Part shown: positions 1-9,829 of the stretch, in pieces
How positions within the stretch are numbered: the first letter of the stretch is position 1
Layout: every line of letters starts with the position of its first letter
Source of the DNA: Kaistia hirudinis
GTDB lineage: Bacteria; Pseudomonadota; Alphaproteobacteria; Rhizobiales; Kaistiaceae
Length of the DNA: 64,000 nt
Reading direction: 5' to 3'
Assembly (NCBI RefSeq): GCF_014196455.1
Contig: NZ_JACIDS010000003.1
Span: 310,001-374,000 of the forward strand
Program-made: the position numbers and the translations under genes
The notes under the pieces: model-generated
Told to the model about the DNA's origin: nothing
Database searches by the model: none
The model's input: the letters and a program-made list of their open reading frames with translations, nothing else

Positions 1-1225
1 GCGCGCTGCCGAGCACCGGGCCGCGCGCCAGAATGCCGGGCAGCGTGGCGCCCAGCGCCGGCGCGATCACCATGCGGTCGAAATTCTCGATGACATGGTC
101 GCGCTCCATCGTCTGGCCGCACCACCAGGTGGCGACATTGGGCAGGAGCAGCTCCTCGCCGAGCACGCGGCGCGCAAGGCCCGGCAGGAAGCCGAGCATG
201 GCGCGCGCTTCCACGACGCCCGATCCGAGCGCATTGGCGATGGCGACATTGCGCTGGCGCACCGCCCCGGCGAGGCCAGGCACGCCGAGCCGCGAGGCGG
301 GATTGAATTCGAGTGGGTCGGCGAAGTCGGAATCGAGGCGCCGCAGCAGCACGTCGGCGCGCTTCAGCCCGGATATGGTCCGCATATAGACGGTGTCGTC
401 GCGCACGGTCAGATCACCGCCCTCGACCAGCACGAAGCCGAGATAACGCGCGAGATAGGCGTGCTCGAAATAGGTCTCGTTGAGCGGGCCCGGCGTCAGC
501 AGCGCGACGCGCGTCTCCTCGTGCCGGTTGAGCGCGTTGAGCCCGGCGCGGAACGCCTGGAAGAAGCCGGCAAGCCGCTCGACATTGAAGGCGCGATAGA
601 CGTCGGGCAGGGCCTGCGACAGCGCGATACGGTTTTCGAGCGCATAGCCGGCGCCGGAGGGCGCCTGCGTGCGATCGGACAGCACCCACCAGCGCCCGTC
701 GGGCCCGCGGCCGACATCGACGGCATAGATCCGCAGATGATGGTCGCCGACCGGCTTGGAGCCGACCAGCGGGCGCAGGAATTCGGGGCTTCCCGCGATG
801 ATGGCGGCGGGGAGCGCGCCGTCGCGGGCGAGATGCCCCTCGCCATAGGCGTCCGCCAGCACCGCGTCGAGCAGGCGCGCGCGCTGGATCAGCCCCGCCT
901 CGAGCTTCTTCCACTCCTCTGCCGCGATCAGGAAGGGGATATGGGACAGCGGCCAGGCGCGCTCGTCGCCATTGTCGTCGCCATAGACGCGCAGCACCAC
1001 GCCGGAATCGGCCAGATGCCGATCGGCGAGATGGAAGCGATGCGCCACCTCGCGCGGGCCGAGCTCCGCCATGGTCTCGACGAAGCGGACCCAGTGCGGC
1101 CGCATCTTGCCGTCATTGCCGATGAGCTCATCCGCCGCCCCGGGGATGGGGCGATAGTTCGCGACCAGCCGCATCGCCCGTTCGGCGGCGGTGCGGCGGC
1201 TGCGCGCGGGTTCCCTGCGGGTCAC
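1..1225 (-). CDS. circularly permuted ATP-grasp protein (N-terminal 408 residues, runs off window)
   Basis: Partial: the C-terminal end lies beyond the left edge. The start is taken as a GTG 10 bases after the stop of the transglutaminase gene, with AGGA 8 bases upstream; an ATG 17 codons further in is the alternative, while the ATG at 1233 hits a stop after three codons. The visible part matches the circularly permuted ATP-grasp family (formerly DUF404/DUF407), including SHIPFLI (94-100) and LSDRTQAPSGAGYALENR (182-199). ATP-grasp enzymes form amide or peptide bonds through acyl-phosphates; the exact substrate of this subgroup is unknown. It is the downstream partner of the DUF2126 transglutaminase gene, a pairing long known in proteobacteria, and an alpha-E domain would be expected next, outside the window. 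Confidence 0.9.
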   Translation of the reverse strand, partial: MTRREPARSRRTAAERAMRLVANYRPIPGAADELIGNDGKMRPHWVRFVETMAELGPREVAHRFHLADRHLADSGVVLRVYGDDNGDERAWPLSHIPFLIAAEEWKKLEAGLIQRARLLDAVLADAYGEGHLARDGALPAAIIAGSPEFLRPLVGSKPVGDHHLRIYAVDVGRGPDGRWWVLSDRTQAPSGAGYALENRIALSQALPDVYRAFNVERLAGFFQAFRAGLNALNRHEETRVALLTPGPLNETYFEHAYLARYLGFVLVEGGDLTVRDDTVYMRTISGLKRADVLLRRLDSDFADPLEFNPASRLGVPGLAGAVRQRNVAIANALGSGVVEARAMLGFLPGLARRVLGEELLLPNVATWWCGQTMERDHVIENFDRMVIAPALGATLPGILARGPVLGSA

Positions 1226-1235
1226 GGTGTCATTC

Positions 1236-4200
1236 CTAGAGCCCTGCCGGACGGCGGAGGTCGAGCGTCATCGGCAACTCCGCCGAGGGCGTCTCGGCCG
1301 GCGGCAGGAAGCTGCCGCCGGTATGGCCCATCGCCTCGAAGCGGGCGAGGCGGCGTGCCTCCGCCTCGTAGGAATTGACCGGGAAGGTCTCGTAGTTCCG
1401 CCCGCCCGGATGCGCGACATGGTAGACGCAGCCGCCGATCGACCGGCTGGACCACGCATCGACGATGTCGAAGGTGAGCGGCGCATGCACCGGGATCGTG
1501 GGATGGAGCCCCGAGGCCGGCTGCCAGGCCTTGAAGCGCACGCCGGCGACATAGCTGCCGACGGTTCCCGTCGAGGTCAGCGGCAGGCGGCGTCCATTGC
1601 ACGAAATGACGTGGCGGCGCGGATCGAAGCCGATCGCCTTCGCCTCGATCCGTTCGACGGAGGAATCGACATAGCGCACCGTGCCGCCGACCGCGCCTTC
1701 CTCGCCCAGCACATGCCAGGGCTCCAGCGCCTGGCGCAGTTCCATCCGCACGCCCTGGTGCTCGATGGCACCGAAGAAGGGGAAGCGGAACTCGCGCTGC
1801 GCCTCGAACCAAAGCGGGTCGAAATCATAGCCGGCGGCGCGAAGGTCGCCGAGCACGTCGAGGAAATCGGCCCAGACGAAATGCGGCAGCATGAAGCGGT
1901 CATGCAGCTGCGTGCCCCAGCGCATCAGCGAACCCTGCTGCGGCGCCTTCCAGAACCATGAGATCAGCGCCCGCAGCAGCAATTGCTGTGCAAGGCTCAT
2001 GCGATAATCCGGCGGCATCTCGAAGGAGCGGAACTCGACGAGGCCGAGCCGGCCCGTCGGCCCGTCGGGCGAATAGAGCTTGTCGATGCAGATCTCGGCG
2101 CGGTGTGTGTTGCCGGTGACGTCAACGAGCAGATTGCGGAACAGGCGGTCGACCAGCCAGGGCGGCGGCGGCGCGCCCCAGCCGGGCGGCGACACCTTCG
2201 CCATCGCGATCTCGAGCTCATAGAGCGAATCGTGCCGCGCCTCGTCGATCCGCGGCGCCTGGCTCGTCGGTCCGATGAACAGGCCGGAGAACAGGTAGGA
2301 CAGCGAGGGATGGCGCTGCCAGTAGAGCACGAGGCTCTTCAGGAGGTCCGGGCGGCGCAGGAACGGGCTGTCGGACGGATGCGCGCCGCCGACCACCACA
2401 TGATTGCCGCCGCCGGTGCCGGTGTGGCGCCCGTCGGTCATGAATTTCTCGGTGCCGAGCCGCGAGAGCCGCGCTTCCTCATAGAGATCGCGCGTGGTGG
2501 CGACGCACTGCGTCCAGTCGGCCGAGGGATGGATGTTGACCTCGATGACGCCGGGATCCGGCGTCACCTTGATCACGTCGAGCCGCGGATCGATCGGCGG
2601 CGGATAGCCCTCGATATGCACACGAAGGCCGAGCGCCTTGGCGCTCGCCTCGACCGAGGCGATCAGCTCGAGATAATCCTCGAGCCGCTCGGTCGGGGGC
2701 ATGAACACGCAGAGCCGCCCGTCGCGCGGCTCGATCGCGATCGCCGTGCGCACCGCCCGGCCACCGGTGAAATATTGCTGGACCAGCGCCTCGCGGTCGG
2801 CATCGAGCGCCTCGGCGTCCCGCCGCGCGACGGCTTGCGCGAGCGCGTCGGGATCGGGCAGCGGCGCGTTGATCGAGCCGGGATCGGCTTGGATGATGAA
2901 GGGATAGGACGTCGCCGGCACATAGGGCAGCGAGGCCAGCGGCAGGCGGAAGCCAATCGGGCTGTCGCCCGGCACGAGGAACATCTTGCCCCGGCGCAGC
3001 GGCCATTTCTCGGACGCCCAGCGCCGGGCGGCCCGCGCCTGCCAGCGCTGGACCGGCAGGATATAGCCGGACGGATTACCGAGCCCGCGCTCGAACACCC
3101 GGGCGATGCGGGCCCGCGCCTCGGCATCGTCGAGCTTCGAATCGCTGGTCGTCACGTTCTCGGGAAGCTCGGCCTCCTTGAGGATCCAGTGCGCGGGATC
3201 CTCGAAGGCGGGAACGACATAATCTTCCGGGATGCCGAGGCGGGCGGTGAGGTCGGTCAGCAGCGCGCCGGCCTGCTCGGCGGTCGCGCCCTGCGGCTGC
3301 GCCTCGCGGGCGATCAGCTCCGGATCGCTCCAGATCGGCTTGCCGTCCTTGCGCCAGTAGAGCGCGAAGGTCCAGCGCGGCAGGCTTTCGCCCGGATACC
3401 ATTTGCCCTGCCCGTAATGCAGGAAGCCGCCGGGCGCGAAGCGATCGCGGAGGCGCCGGATCAGTTCGTCCGCACGCTGGCGCTTGGTCGGCCCGACCGC
3501 GGCCGTGTTCCATTCGGCCGACTGGTAGTCGTCGATCGAGACGAAGGTCGGCTCGCCGCCCATGGTGAGGCGCACGTCGTTGGCCGCCATCTCGGCATCG
3601 ACCTTCTGGCCGAGCGCATCGAGGGCCGCCCAGCTCTCGTCGGAGAAGGGCAGCGTGACGCGCGGCCGCTCGGCGACGCGGTCGACCCGCATCTCGAACG
3701 CGAAGGCGGTCTCCGTGCCGGGCTGGGCCGTGAAGGCGCCGGAAATCGGCGCGGCGGAGCGATAATGCGGCGTGGCGGAGAGGGGAAGGTGACCCTCGCC
3801 GGTGAAGAGGCCCGACGTCGGATCGAGGCCGACCCAGCCGGCGCCGGGAATATAGACCTCGGCCCAGGCGTGCAGGTCGGTGAAGTCGACATCCGTTCCG
3901 GACGGACCGTCGAGCGCGGCGATGTCGGGTTTCAGCTGGATCAGATAGCCCGACACGAAGCGCGCGGCGAGGCCGAGATGGCGCAGCGCCTGCACCAGCA
4001 GCCAGCCCGTATCGCGGCACGAGCCCGACGCATTGGCGAGCGTCTCCTCGGGCGTCTGCACGCCCGGCTCCATGCGGATCAGATAGCTGATGTCGCCCTG
4101 GAGGCGCTGGTTGATCGCGACGAGGAAATCCACGGTCTGCAGCGGCTCGCGCGGGATCGAGGCGACGAAGGCCTCGAGCAGCGGACCCGCCGGCTCGGGC

Positions 4201-4556
4201 GCCAGATAGGCGGCGAGTTCCTCGGCCAGCGCCGGCTCATAGGTGAACGGGAACTGCTCGGCATAGGGCTCGATGAAGAAGTCGAACGGATTATAGACCT
4301 CAAGCTCGGCGAGCAGGTCGACCTCGATCGAGAATTCGAGCGTCGGCTCCGGGAAGACGAAGCGTGCCTGCCAGTTGCCGTGCGGGTCCTGCTGCCAGTT
4401 GACGAAGTGGTTCTCCGGCTTGACCTTGAGCGAGTAGCTCGGAACCTTCGTGCGGCAATGCGGCGCCGGCCGCAGGCGGATGACCTGCGGCCCGAGCGCC
4501 ACGGGCTTGTCGTAGCGATAGCTGGTGACGTGGCGTAGCGCGGCGAGGATCGACAT
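1236..4556 (-). CDS. transglutaminase-like protein with DUF2126 domain
   Basis: A large 1106-residue protein of the transglutaminase/DUF2126 family, usual length for the family. An N-terminal bacterial transglutaminase beta-domain (about residues 1-85) is followed by the thiol-protease-like transglutaminase core with its catalytic triad visible: Cys180 in GSCRDTG, His229 in DLHAWAEVY and Asp245 in GLDPTSG. From about residue 300 to the end lies the DUF2126 region, related to glutamine-synthetase/ATP-grasp-type amidoligases by published comparative analysis. No signal peptide is seen, so it should act in the cytoplasm. It precedes the ATP-grasp gene by 10 bases and is surely co-transcribed with it. 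The likely role, inferred from the family, is synthesis or hydrolysis of an unusual peptide; the product is not known. Confidence 0.93.
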   Translation of the reverse strand: MSILAALRHVTSYRYDKPVALGPQVIRLRPAPHCRTKVPSYSLKVKPENHFVNWQQDPHGNWQARFVFPEPTLEFSIEVDLLAELEVYNPFDFFIEPYAEQFPFTYEPALAEELAAYLAPEPAGPLLEAFVASIPREPLQTVDFLVAINQRLQGDISYLIRMEPGVQTPEETLANASGSCRDTGWLLVQALRHLGLAARFVSGYLIQLKPDIAALDGPSGTDVDFTDLHAWAEVYIPGAGWVGLDPTSGLFTGEGHLPLSATPHYRSAAPISGAFTAQPGTETAFAFEMRVDRVAERPRVTLPFSDESWAALDALGQKVDAEMAANDVRLTMGGEPTFVSIDDYQSAEWNTAAVGPTKRQRADELIRRLRDRFAPGGFLHYGQGKWYPGESLPRWTFALYWRKDGKPIWSDPELIAREAQPQGATAEQAGALLTDLTARLGIPEDYVVPAFEDPAHWILKEAELPENVTTSDSKLDDAEARARIARVFERGLGNPSGYILPVQRWQARAARRWASEKWPLRRGKMFLVPGDSPIGFRLPLASLPYVPATSYPFIIQADPGSINAPLPDPDALAQAVARRDAEALDADREALVQQYFTGGRAVRTAIAIEPRDGRLCVFMPPTERLEDYLELIASVEASAKALGLRVHIEGYPPPIDPRLDVIKVTPDPGVIEVNIHPSADWTQCVATTRDLYEEARLSRLGTEKFMTDGRHTGTGGGNHVVVGGAHPSDSPFLRRPDLLKSLVLYWQRHPSLSYLFSGLFIGPTSQAPRIDEARHDSLYELEIAMAKVSPPGWGAPPPPWLVDRLFRNLLVDVTGNTHRAEICIDKLYSPDGPTGRLGLVEFRSFEMPPDYRMSLAQQLLLRALISWFWKAPQQGSLMRWGTQLHDRFMLPHFVWADFLDVLGDLRAAGYDFDPLWFEAQREFRFPFFGAIEHQGVRMELRQALEPWHVLGEEGAVGGTVRYVDSSVERIEAKAIGFDPRRHVISCNGRRLPLTSTGTVGSYVAGVRFKAWQPASGLHPTIPVHAPLTFDIVDAWSSRSIGGCVYHVAHPGGRNYETFPVNSYEAEARRLARFEAMGHTGGSFLPPAETPSAELPMTLDLRRPAGL

Positions 4557-4651
4557 CAGCTCTCACGACTCCAGAAAGTAGCGGCCGTCTTCGGGCGACC
4601 GATGGCAATTCACGGTAACGTTCGTGCGGGGGCACGCAAAGCCCGGCGCCG

Positions 4652-5626
4652 TCATGCCTTCACCACCGTCGAGCGGAACTTCGAGGCGAGATATTCGCCC
4701 GAGCCGACCGGGGGATATTTGGCGCTCTCGCCGGGCGCGAGGCAGGTCGGGATGCAGGCGATCTCGGCGTCCCAGTTCGGCTGGTGGAAGAAGGCGATGG
4801 ACTGGCGGCGGGCGCTGCGGGAAAGGCCCTTCGGCGGTACGACGACGCGATGCAGCGTCGATTTCCACTGGTCGTTGGTCCAGCGCTGCATCAGATCGCC
4901 GATATTGATCACGAAGCTGCCCGGCACGGCCGGAACGGGATGCCAGGCGCCGTCGAGGCCCTTCACTTCGAGGCCGCCGGGCGAATCCTCCTGGCAGAGG
5001 ATCGTCAGCGAGCCATAGTCGGAATGCTCGCCGGCGCGGAGCTGTCCCGGCAGCGGCTCCTCGACCACGTCGGGATAGTTCAAAAGGCGCAGCGCACTCG
5101 CCTCATGGTCGATGAAGCGGGCGAAATGATCCGGCGGCAGGTCGAGCGCGAGGGCGAAGAAGCGCATGATCCGGCCTGCCAGCTGCGACATCTCCCGCCA
5201 ATAGGCCATGACGGCGAGGCGGAAATCGTCGCCGCCGATCGGCCAGGGATTGGCCGAGAACACGAAGGCCTCGGCGTCGTCTGCGGGCTTGTGGTCGAGG
5301 CGCTGGAAGGCGGACGGGCCGAAGGAGAAGGTCTCCTTGAGATCGGCCGGCTTCACCTCGCCGAGCGAGGCGGCCAGCGTCTCCCCCTTGACCGGACTGT
5401 AGCCATAGGGATAGCCCGGATAGGGCATGACCGCCGTCAGCTTCTCCTCGACGGGGCGGTCGAAGAAGGCGCGGGTGGCGCGCCAGCCGGTGTCGACGAC
5501 GCCCTGGTCGGCGCCATGTCCCGTGATGAGGAAGAAGCCGGTCTCGCGGCAGGTACGACCGATCGCTTCACCGACCGCTGCGTCGCCGCGGCTGTCGGAA
5601 AGATCGATGATCGGTATGATCGACAT
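4652..5626 (-). CDS. isopenicillin N synthase-like 2-oxoglutarate/Fe(II) oxygenase
   Basis: 324 residues with the non-haem iron oxygenase fold. The iron triad is visible as His201-x-Asp203 in GEHSDYGSL and His259 in STLHRVVVP; Arg274-x-Ser276 in the RRQSIAFF stretch should bind the 2-oxoglutarate carboxylate. The N-terminus IPIIDLS is typical of the DIOX_N/2OG-FeII_Oxy pair. The ATG at 5626 is preferred; an open frame continues upstream for 75 codons but is Arg-rich and out of family. Substrate is unknown; relatives hydroxylate or desaturate small molecules. It lies upstream of the transglutaminase gene on the same strand with a 95-base gap, so a functional link to that locus is possible but unproven. 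Confidence 0.9.
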   Translation of the reverse strand: MSIIPIIDLSDSRGDAAVGEAIGRTCRETGFFLITGHGADQGVVDTGWRATRAFFDRPVEEKLTAVMPYPGYPYGYSPVKGETLAASLGEVKPADLKETFSFGPSAFQRLDHKPADDAEAFVFSANPWPIGGDDFRLAVMAYWREMSQLAGRIMRFFALALDLPPDHFARFIDHEASALRLLNYPDVVEEPLPGQLRAGEHSDYGSLTILCQEDSPGGLEVKGLDGAWHPVPAVPGSFVINIGDLMQRWTNDQWKSTLHRVVVPPKGLSRSARRQSIAFFHQPNWDAEIACIPTCLAPGESAKYPPVGSGEYLASKFRSTVVKA

Positions 5627-5712
5627 GAAGGCACCGTCTCTTGGCTGGCAGTCGCGATGAAGACTATGGGGACGGCGCGCGGATGGGAACTGCCAATCTT
5701 CAGGGCGTGCAC

Positions 5713-6750
5713 ATGAACGAGGCAGAAGCGCCGCGGCGCATCGCCCTTCTCGACGCTGTCCGGGGCGTCGCGCTGGTCGCGATGGCCATCTTTCACGGCG
5801 CCTGGGACGTGTCGTTCCTGCGCCTCGTGCGCTTCGATCCCGGCGAATCATTCGGCTGGACGCTGTTCGCGCGCCTGATCGCGGGAACCTTCCTCGCCGT
5901 CTCCGGCATCAGCCTGGTGCTCGCGACGCGGAACGGAATCCGGCTCAAAGCCTATTTCCGCCGCCTCGCGTTGGTCGCGGCTGCCGCGGTGCTGGTATCG
6001 GCGGCCACCTGGTTCGTGATGCCGCAGGGCTGGGTGTTCTTCGGCATCCTGCATCAGATCGCACTCGCCGGCGTGCTGGCGCTGCCGTTCCTCCGCGCGC
6101 CTGCGCTCGCAATCGCCGCGGCCTCGGCGTTCTTCCTGGTGCTGCCGCACCTCTTCCGCGCCGAGATCTTCGCGACGCCGGCGCTGTGGTGGGTCGGCCT
6201 CGCGCCGCTGCCGCCGCCCTCCTTCGACTATGTGCCGGTGTTTCCCTGGTTCGGGATCGTGCTGGCCGGCGTCCTCGCCGGGCGCCTCGGCCTCCAGTTC
6301 GGACTCGACCGGCGCCTCGCCGCTTGGACGCCGCGCCATTGGCCCGGCCGCGTGCTGGCGCTCGGCGGCCGGCACAGCCTTCTCGTCTATCTCGTGCACC
6401 AGCCGATCCTGTTCGGCTTCTTCTTCCTCATCGCCCATGTCGTCCTGCCGGACACGGCGGAGATGGCGGAGCGGGCCGATTGCCGCGACAGCTGCATGGC
6501 GCAGGGCTTTGATGCCGGCGAGTGCACCGCCTATTGCGGCTGTGCCTTCGACACGATCAAGACCGAAGGGCTGATGCCCGCCTATCTGACGAACAGCCTG
6601 ACCCCGATCCAGATGGCGACGCTGCGCGATTCGTTCCTGACCTGCCAGGCCAAGTCATTGCGCGCGCTCGGCGACGAGCCGCCAGCCGATGCGCCGCCAG
6701 CCGACGTACCGCCAAGCGATGCGCCGGCGAGCGCCGCGCCATCCCCATGA
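5713..6750 (+). CDS. DUF1624 (HGSNAT-like) membrane acyltransferase with Cys-rich C-terminal tail
   Basis: 345 residues. The first 245 or so form a multi-span membrane domain of the heparan-alpha-glucosaminide N-acetyltransferase type (DUF1624), beginning with the family pattern LLDAVRGVALVAMAIFH (12-28), where His28 is a conserved position. These proteins are thought to move acyl groups across the membrane onto glycans. After the last span there is an unusual soluble tail with Cys257, 261, 271, 275, 277 and 311, ending in a Pro/Ala repeat (PPADAPPADVPPSDAP). The ATG at 5713 is chosen because family homology starts there; an in-frame ATG 30 bases earlier is possible. It is divergent from the oxygenase gene and ends 10 bases from fucU. 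Confidence 0.82.
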   Translation: MNEAEAPRRIALLDAVRGVALVAMAIFHGAWDVSFLRLVRFDPGESFGWTLFARLIAGTFLAVSGISLVLATRNGIRLKAYFRRLALVAAAAVLVSAATWFVMPQGWVFFGILHQIALAGVLALPFLRAPALAIAAASAFFLVLPHLFRAEIFATPALWWVGLAPLPPPSFDYVPVFPWFGIVLAGVLAGRLGLQFGLDRRLAAWTPRHWPGRVLALGGRHSLLVYLVHQPILFGFFFLIAHVVLPDTAEMAERADCRDSCMAQGFDAGECTAYCGCAFDTIKTEGLMPAYLTNSLTPIQMATLRDSFLTCQAKSLRALGDEPPADAPPADVPPSDAPASAAPSP

Positions 6751-6760
6751 GCGGTCGCGA

Positions 6761-7192
6761 TCAGGGATCGATCACGCCCTTCTTGAGGATCACATTGCCG
6801 TAGAGCCGCCGCTCGCCCGTCGCCACGATGGCGAAGGCGGCTTTCGCGCGCTCGTAGAAGGCGAAGCGCTCGAGCTTGGCGAGCTTGTAGCCGGGGTCGC
6901 GCCGGTCCATGACCTCCTGGAACAGCGCACAGACCGGCGGCTCGGCATGGGGATCGTCGACCACCTGCATGCGGATCGCGGTCTCATGCGGCGCGAAGCG
7001 GTCGAGCGGCATCAGCGACAGGATGGCGTCGGTGACGCGGACGGCGTCGTGCCCGTCGAGCCGCACCAGCCGCTTCGCCATGGCGAGGGCCGGGAAATTG
7101 GCGTCGACCACGACGATCTCGTCGCCATGGCCCATCGCCCGGAGCGTGAACAGGAGATCCGGACCGAGGATCGGATCGATACCGCGCAGCAT
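6761..7192 (-). CDS. fucU: RbsD/FucU family sugar mutarotase, probably L-fucose mutarotase
   Basis: 143 residues, normal length for RbsD/FucU. It interconverts anomers of a sugar, making the form needed by the next enzyme. The catalytic His22 lies in AMGHGDEIVVVDANFP, and the C-terminal stretch RFAFYERAKAAFAIV followed by TGER and YGN is closer to FucU of Escherichia coli than to RbsD, so fucose is the better guess than ribose. A strong ribosome site (GGAGGAAAC) precedes the ATG. No fucose catabolic operon is adjacent; the gene is convergent with the DUF1624 gene and divergent from the Rrf2 regulator. Confidence 0.88.
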   Translation of the reverse strand: MLRGIDPILGPDLLFTLRAMGHGDEIVVVDANFPALAMAKRLVRLDGHDAVRVTDAILSLMPLDRFAPHETAIRMQVVDDPHAEPPVCALFQEVMDRRDPGYKLAKLERFAFYERAKAAFAIVATGERRLYGNVILKKGVIDP

Positions 7193-7392
7193 GAGTGTTT
7201 CCTCCGGCGGCCATGCGCCGCTCTCCCTGGGGCGATCGGGGCGACCGCCATGCGAGGCGGATGGGACCGGGAAACGGCTTGTCCGTCAACCGCCAAGGCG
7301 GGCTCATGGCCATGCCGTGGCGGTTTCCCTTGCCGCGCGCCGAGCCGCTGTGAAATGCTGGACCGCCTGCCCCGCAGCCGACCGGACCGCCG

Positions 7393-7854
7393 ATGATCTC
7401 GCAGAAGGCCAAATATGCGTTCAAGGCGCTCATCCATCTGGCCGCGCAGCCACGGGGCGCGACGGTGCAGATCGACGGGATCGCGCGCGAGGCTGGCGTC
7501 CCGCGCAAGTTCCTCGAACACATCCTGCTGGAGCTGAAGCATCGCGGCCTGATCGCCAGCCGGCGCGGCCGTCTCGGCGGCTATGTCCTGATCAAGCCGC
7601 CGGAGGAAATCACGATCGGCCAGGTGCTCCGGGCGATCGACGGCCCGATCGCGCCGCTCTCCTGCATCTCGCGCACCGCCTACCAGCCCTGCGCCGATTG
7701 TCCTGACGAGGCGAATTGCGGCGTGCGGCGCATGTTCGCCGGGACCTATGCCGCGCAGCTGCTGCTGTTCGATGCGACGACCCTTGCGGATGCGCTCGAT
7801 CACGATGACATTTCAGGAACGAGCGCTGCGCAGGAAGGATTTTCTAGCCTATAG
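7393..7854 (+). CDS. Rrf2 family transcriptional regulator with four Cys
   Basis: 153 residues. The N-terminal 75 residues form the winged-helix typical of Rrf2 (start MISQKAKYAFKALIHLA). A Cys cluster (Cys91, 100, 103, 109) in the linker region resembles the Fe-S-binding loop of IscR/NsrR/RirA, although the spacing differs, so an Fe-S or redox-sensing mode is plausible. The gene sits 82 bases before the sulfate importer operon on the same strand, suggesting that it senses sulfur or cysteine status and controls those genes, much as CymR does in Bacillus. No clear Shine-Dalgarno is seen before the ATG. Confidence 0.9.
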   Translation: MISQKAKYAFKALIHLAAQPRGATVQIDGIAREAGVPRKFLEHILLELKHRGLIASRRGRLGGYVLIKPPEEITIGQVLRAIDGPIAPLSCISRTAYQPCADCPDEANCGVRRMFAGTYAAQLLLFDATTLADALDHDDISGTSAAQEGFSSL

Positions 7855-7886
7855 GGGTCGATACGGCGCTCCGTAGTTTGAATTTG

Positions 7887-7903
7887 TCGACTGCTCATGT
7901 CGA
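7887..7903. promoter_or_regulatory. possible operator before cysP
   Basis: A short inverted repeat TCGAC-N7-GTCGA in the 82-base gap between the Rrf2 gene and cysP. A TTGAAT element at 7878-7883 could be a -35. Placement fits control by the neighbouring Rrf2 regulator, but five-base arms occur often by chance in GC-rich DNA. Confidence 0.25.
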
Positions 7904-7936
7904 GATAGATGGAGTTTCGGCTCGAGGAGGCAGCGC

Positions 7937-8974
7937 ATGGTCACGATAAGGACGTCCTGGTTGCGTCGCGGCAGTATCGCCGCAGCGATGATGCTGGCCG
8001 TAGCGGCCGGTTCGGTCCCGGCTTTCGCCGATACGACGATCCTCAATGTGAGCTACGATCCGACCCGCGAGCTCTACAAGGCCTATGACGAGGCCTTCGC
8101 GGCCTATTGGAAAGAGAAGACCGGCGAGGACGTGACGATCGAGCAGTCGCATGGCGGCTCCGGTGCGCAGGCGCGCGCCGTGATCGACGGCCTCGAGGCG
8201 GACGTGGTCACGCTGGCGCTCGCCAGCGACATCGACGCCATCGCCAAGAAGAGCGGCAAAATCCCCGCCGACTGGGCGAAGAAGCTCCCCGACAATGCGA
8301 CGCCCTACACGTCGACGATCGTCTTCCTGGTCCGCAAGGGCAATCCCAAGGGTATCAAGGACTGGGGCGACCTGATTAAGGACGGCGTCGAGGTCATCAC
8401 CCCCAATCCCAAGACCTCGGGCGGTGCCCGCTGGAACTATCTCGCCGCTTGGGCCTATGCGAACGAGAAGTTCGGCGGCGACGAGGCCAAGGTGCGCGAG
8501 TTCGTCGGCACGCTGTTCCAGCACGTTCCGGTGCTCGATTCGGGTGCCCGCGGTTCGACCACGACCTTCGTCCAGCGCGGCATTGGCGACGTGCTCCTCT
8601 CCTGGGAGAACGAGGCCTTCCTGGCGCTGAAGGAGCTCGGACCCGATCAGTTCGAGATCGTCGTGCCGTCGATCTCGATCAAGGCCGAGCCGCCCGTCGC
8701 GCTCGTCTCGGGCAATACCGAGAAGAAGGGCACCACCAAGGTCGCCGAGGCCTATCTCGAATATCTCTACAGCGACCCCGCGCAGAAGATCATCGCGCAT
8801 AATGGCTACCGTCCGACCAACCCGGCCGCGGCCGATCCGGCGGATCTCAAGCAGTTCGCGGATGTGAAGCTGGTGACGATCGACGATCCGCAGTTCGGCG
8901 GCTGGGCCAAGGCGCAGCCCGCGCACTTCGCTGATGGCGGCGTGTTCGACCAGATCTACAAGCCGGCGAAATAG
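7937..8974 (+). CDS. cysP: sulfate/thiosulfate ABC transporter substrate-binding protein
   Basis: 345 residues with a signal peptide ([13 protein letters not shown], then a hydrophobic run ending AFA, cleavage near residue 31). The mature protein starts [16 protein letters not shown], the hallmark of sulfate-binding proteins (Sbp/CysP), followed by [20 protein letters not shown]. It captures sulfate or thiosulfate in the periplasm. Ribosome site GAGGAGG precedes the ATG. It is the first gene of a compact cysP-cysT-cysW-cysA operon (gap 6 bases to cysT). Sbp and CysP differ in specificity and cannot be told apart here with confidence. Confidence 0.94.
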   Translation: MVTIRTSWLRRGSIAAAMMLAVAAGSVPAFADTTILNVSYDPTRELYKAYDEAFAAYWKEKTGEDVTIEQSHGGSGAQARAVIDGLEADVVTLALASDIDAIAKKSGKIPADWAKKLPDNATPYTSTIVFLVRKGNPKGIKDWGDLIKDGVEVITPNPKTSGGARWNYLAAWAYANEKFGGDEAKVREFVGTLFQHVPVLDSGARGSTTTFVQRGIGDVLLSWENEAFLALKELGPDQFEIVVPSISIKAEPPVALVSGNTEKKGTTKVAEAYLEYLYSDPAQKIIAHNGYRPTNPAAADPADLKQFADVKLVTIDDPQFGGWAKAQPAHFADGGVFDQIYKPAK

Positions 8975-8980
8975 GACGAG

Positions 8981-9829
8981 ATGGCGCGCGCCACCGCCTT
9001 CGCCTTCCGCAAGCCGAGCGTTCTCCCCGGGTTCGGGCTGACGCTCGGCTTTGCCGTGGCCTATCTGTCGCTGATCGTCCTCGTTCCGCTGGCCGGTCTG
9101 GTCGTCAAGACGGCGAGCATGGGCTGGCCGGAATTCTGGAGCCTCGCCACCGATCCGCGCACCCTGGCGGCGCTCCGCCTCTCCTTCGGCGCGTCGGCGG
9201 CGGCTGCGGCGATGAACGCCGTCTTTGGCCTCCTCGTCGCCTGGGTGCTCGTGCGCTACGAATTTCCCGGCAAGCGCATCATCGACGCCATGGTCGACCT
9301 GCCCTTCGCGCTCCCGACGGCGGTGGCCGGCATCGCTCTGACGGCGATCTATGCGCCGAATGGCTGGATCGGCCGCTATGCCGCCGAGGCGGGGGTCAAG
9401 ATCGCCTATACGCCGATCGGCATCTTCATCGCGCTCGTCTTCATCGGCCTGCCCTTCATCGTGCGCACCGTGCAGCCCGTGCTGGAGGATATGGACCGCG
9501 AGGTCGAGGAAATGGCGGCAACGCTCGGCGCGAACCGTCTGCAGACGGTCGTCCGCATCGTGCTGCCGACGCTGGCGCCGGCTCTCCTGACGGGGTTCGC
9601 CCTCGCCTTCGCCCGCGCCGTCGGCGAATACGGCTCCGTGATCTTCATCGCGGGCAACATCCCCTATGTCTCGGAGATCGCGCCGCTGCTGATCGTCATC
9701 CGCCTGACCGAGTTCAATTATGCCGCTGCAACGGCGATCGCGACGGTAATGCTGGCGCTGTCCTTCGTCATCCTGCTCGCGATCAACCTGCTGCAGGCCT
9801 GGAGCCGAAGGAGGCTCGGTCATGACTGA
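8981..9829 (+). CDS. cysT: sulfate ABC transporter permease subunit CysT
   Basis: 282 residues, about six membrane spans. It forms half of the sulfate channel with CysW. The EAA-type loop that contacts the ATPase is seen around EMAATLGANRLQTVVRIVLP, and EYGSVIFIAGNIPY is the CysT signature. Also called CysU. Its stop overlaps the start of cysW by 8 bases, indicating translational coupling. Confidence 0.95.
   Translation: MARATAFAFRKPSVLPGFGLTLGFAVAYLSLIVLVPLAGLVVKTASMGWPEFWSLATDPRTLAALRLSFGASAAAAAMNAVFGLLVAWVLVRYEFPGKRIIDAMVDLPFALPTAVAGIALTAIYAPNGWIGRYAAEAGVKIAYTPIGIFIALVFIGLPFIVRTVQPVLEDMDREVEEMAATLGANRLQTVVRIVLPTLAPALLTGFALAFARAVGEYGSVIFIAGNIPYVSEIAPLLIVIRLTEFNYAAATAIATVMLALSFVILLAINLLQAWSRRRLGHD

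Noticed and set aside
5627-5851. Longer version of the 2OG oxygenase with 75 extra N-terminal residues.
   Set aside because: The extension overlaps the divergent DUF1624 gene, is Arg-rich and precedes the conserved IPIIDLS start.
6761-7192. Naming the mutarotase RbsD because a ribose-type importer is in the window.
   Set aside because: The C-terminal FAFYERA...TGER..YGN pattern fits FucU better and the importer is 16 kb away.
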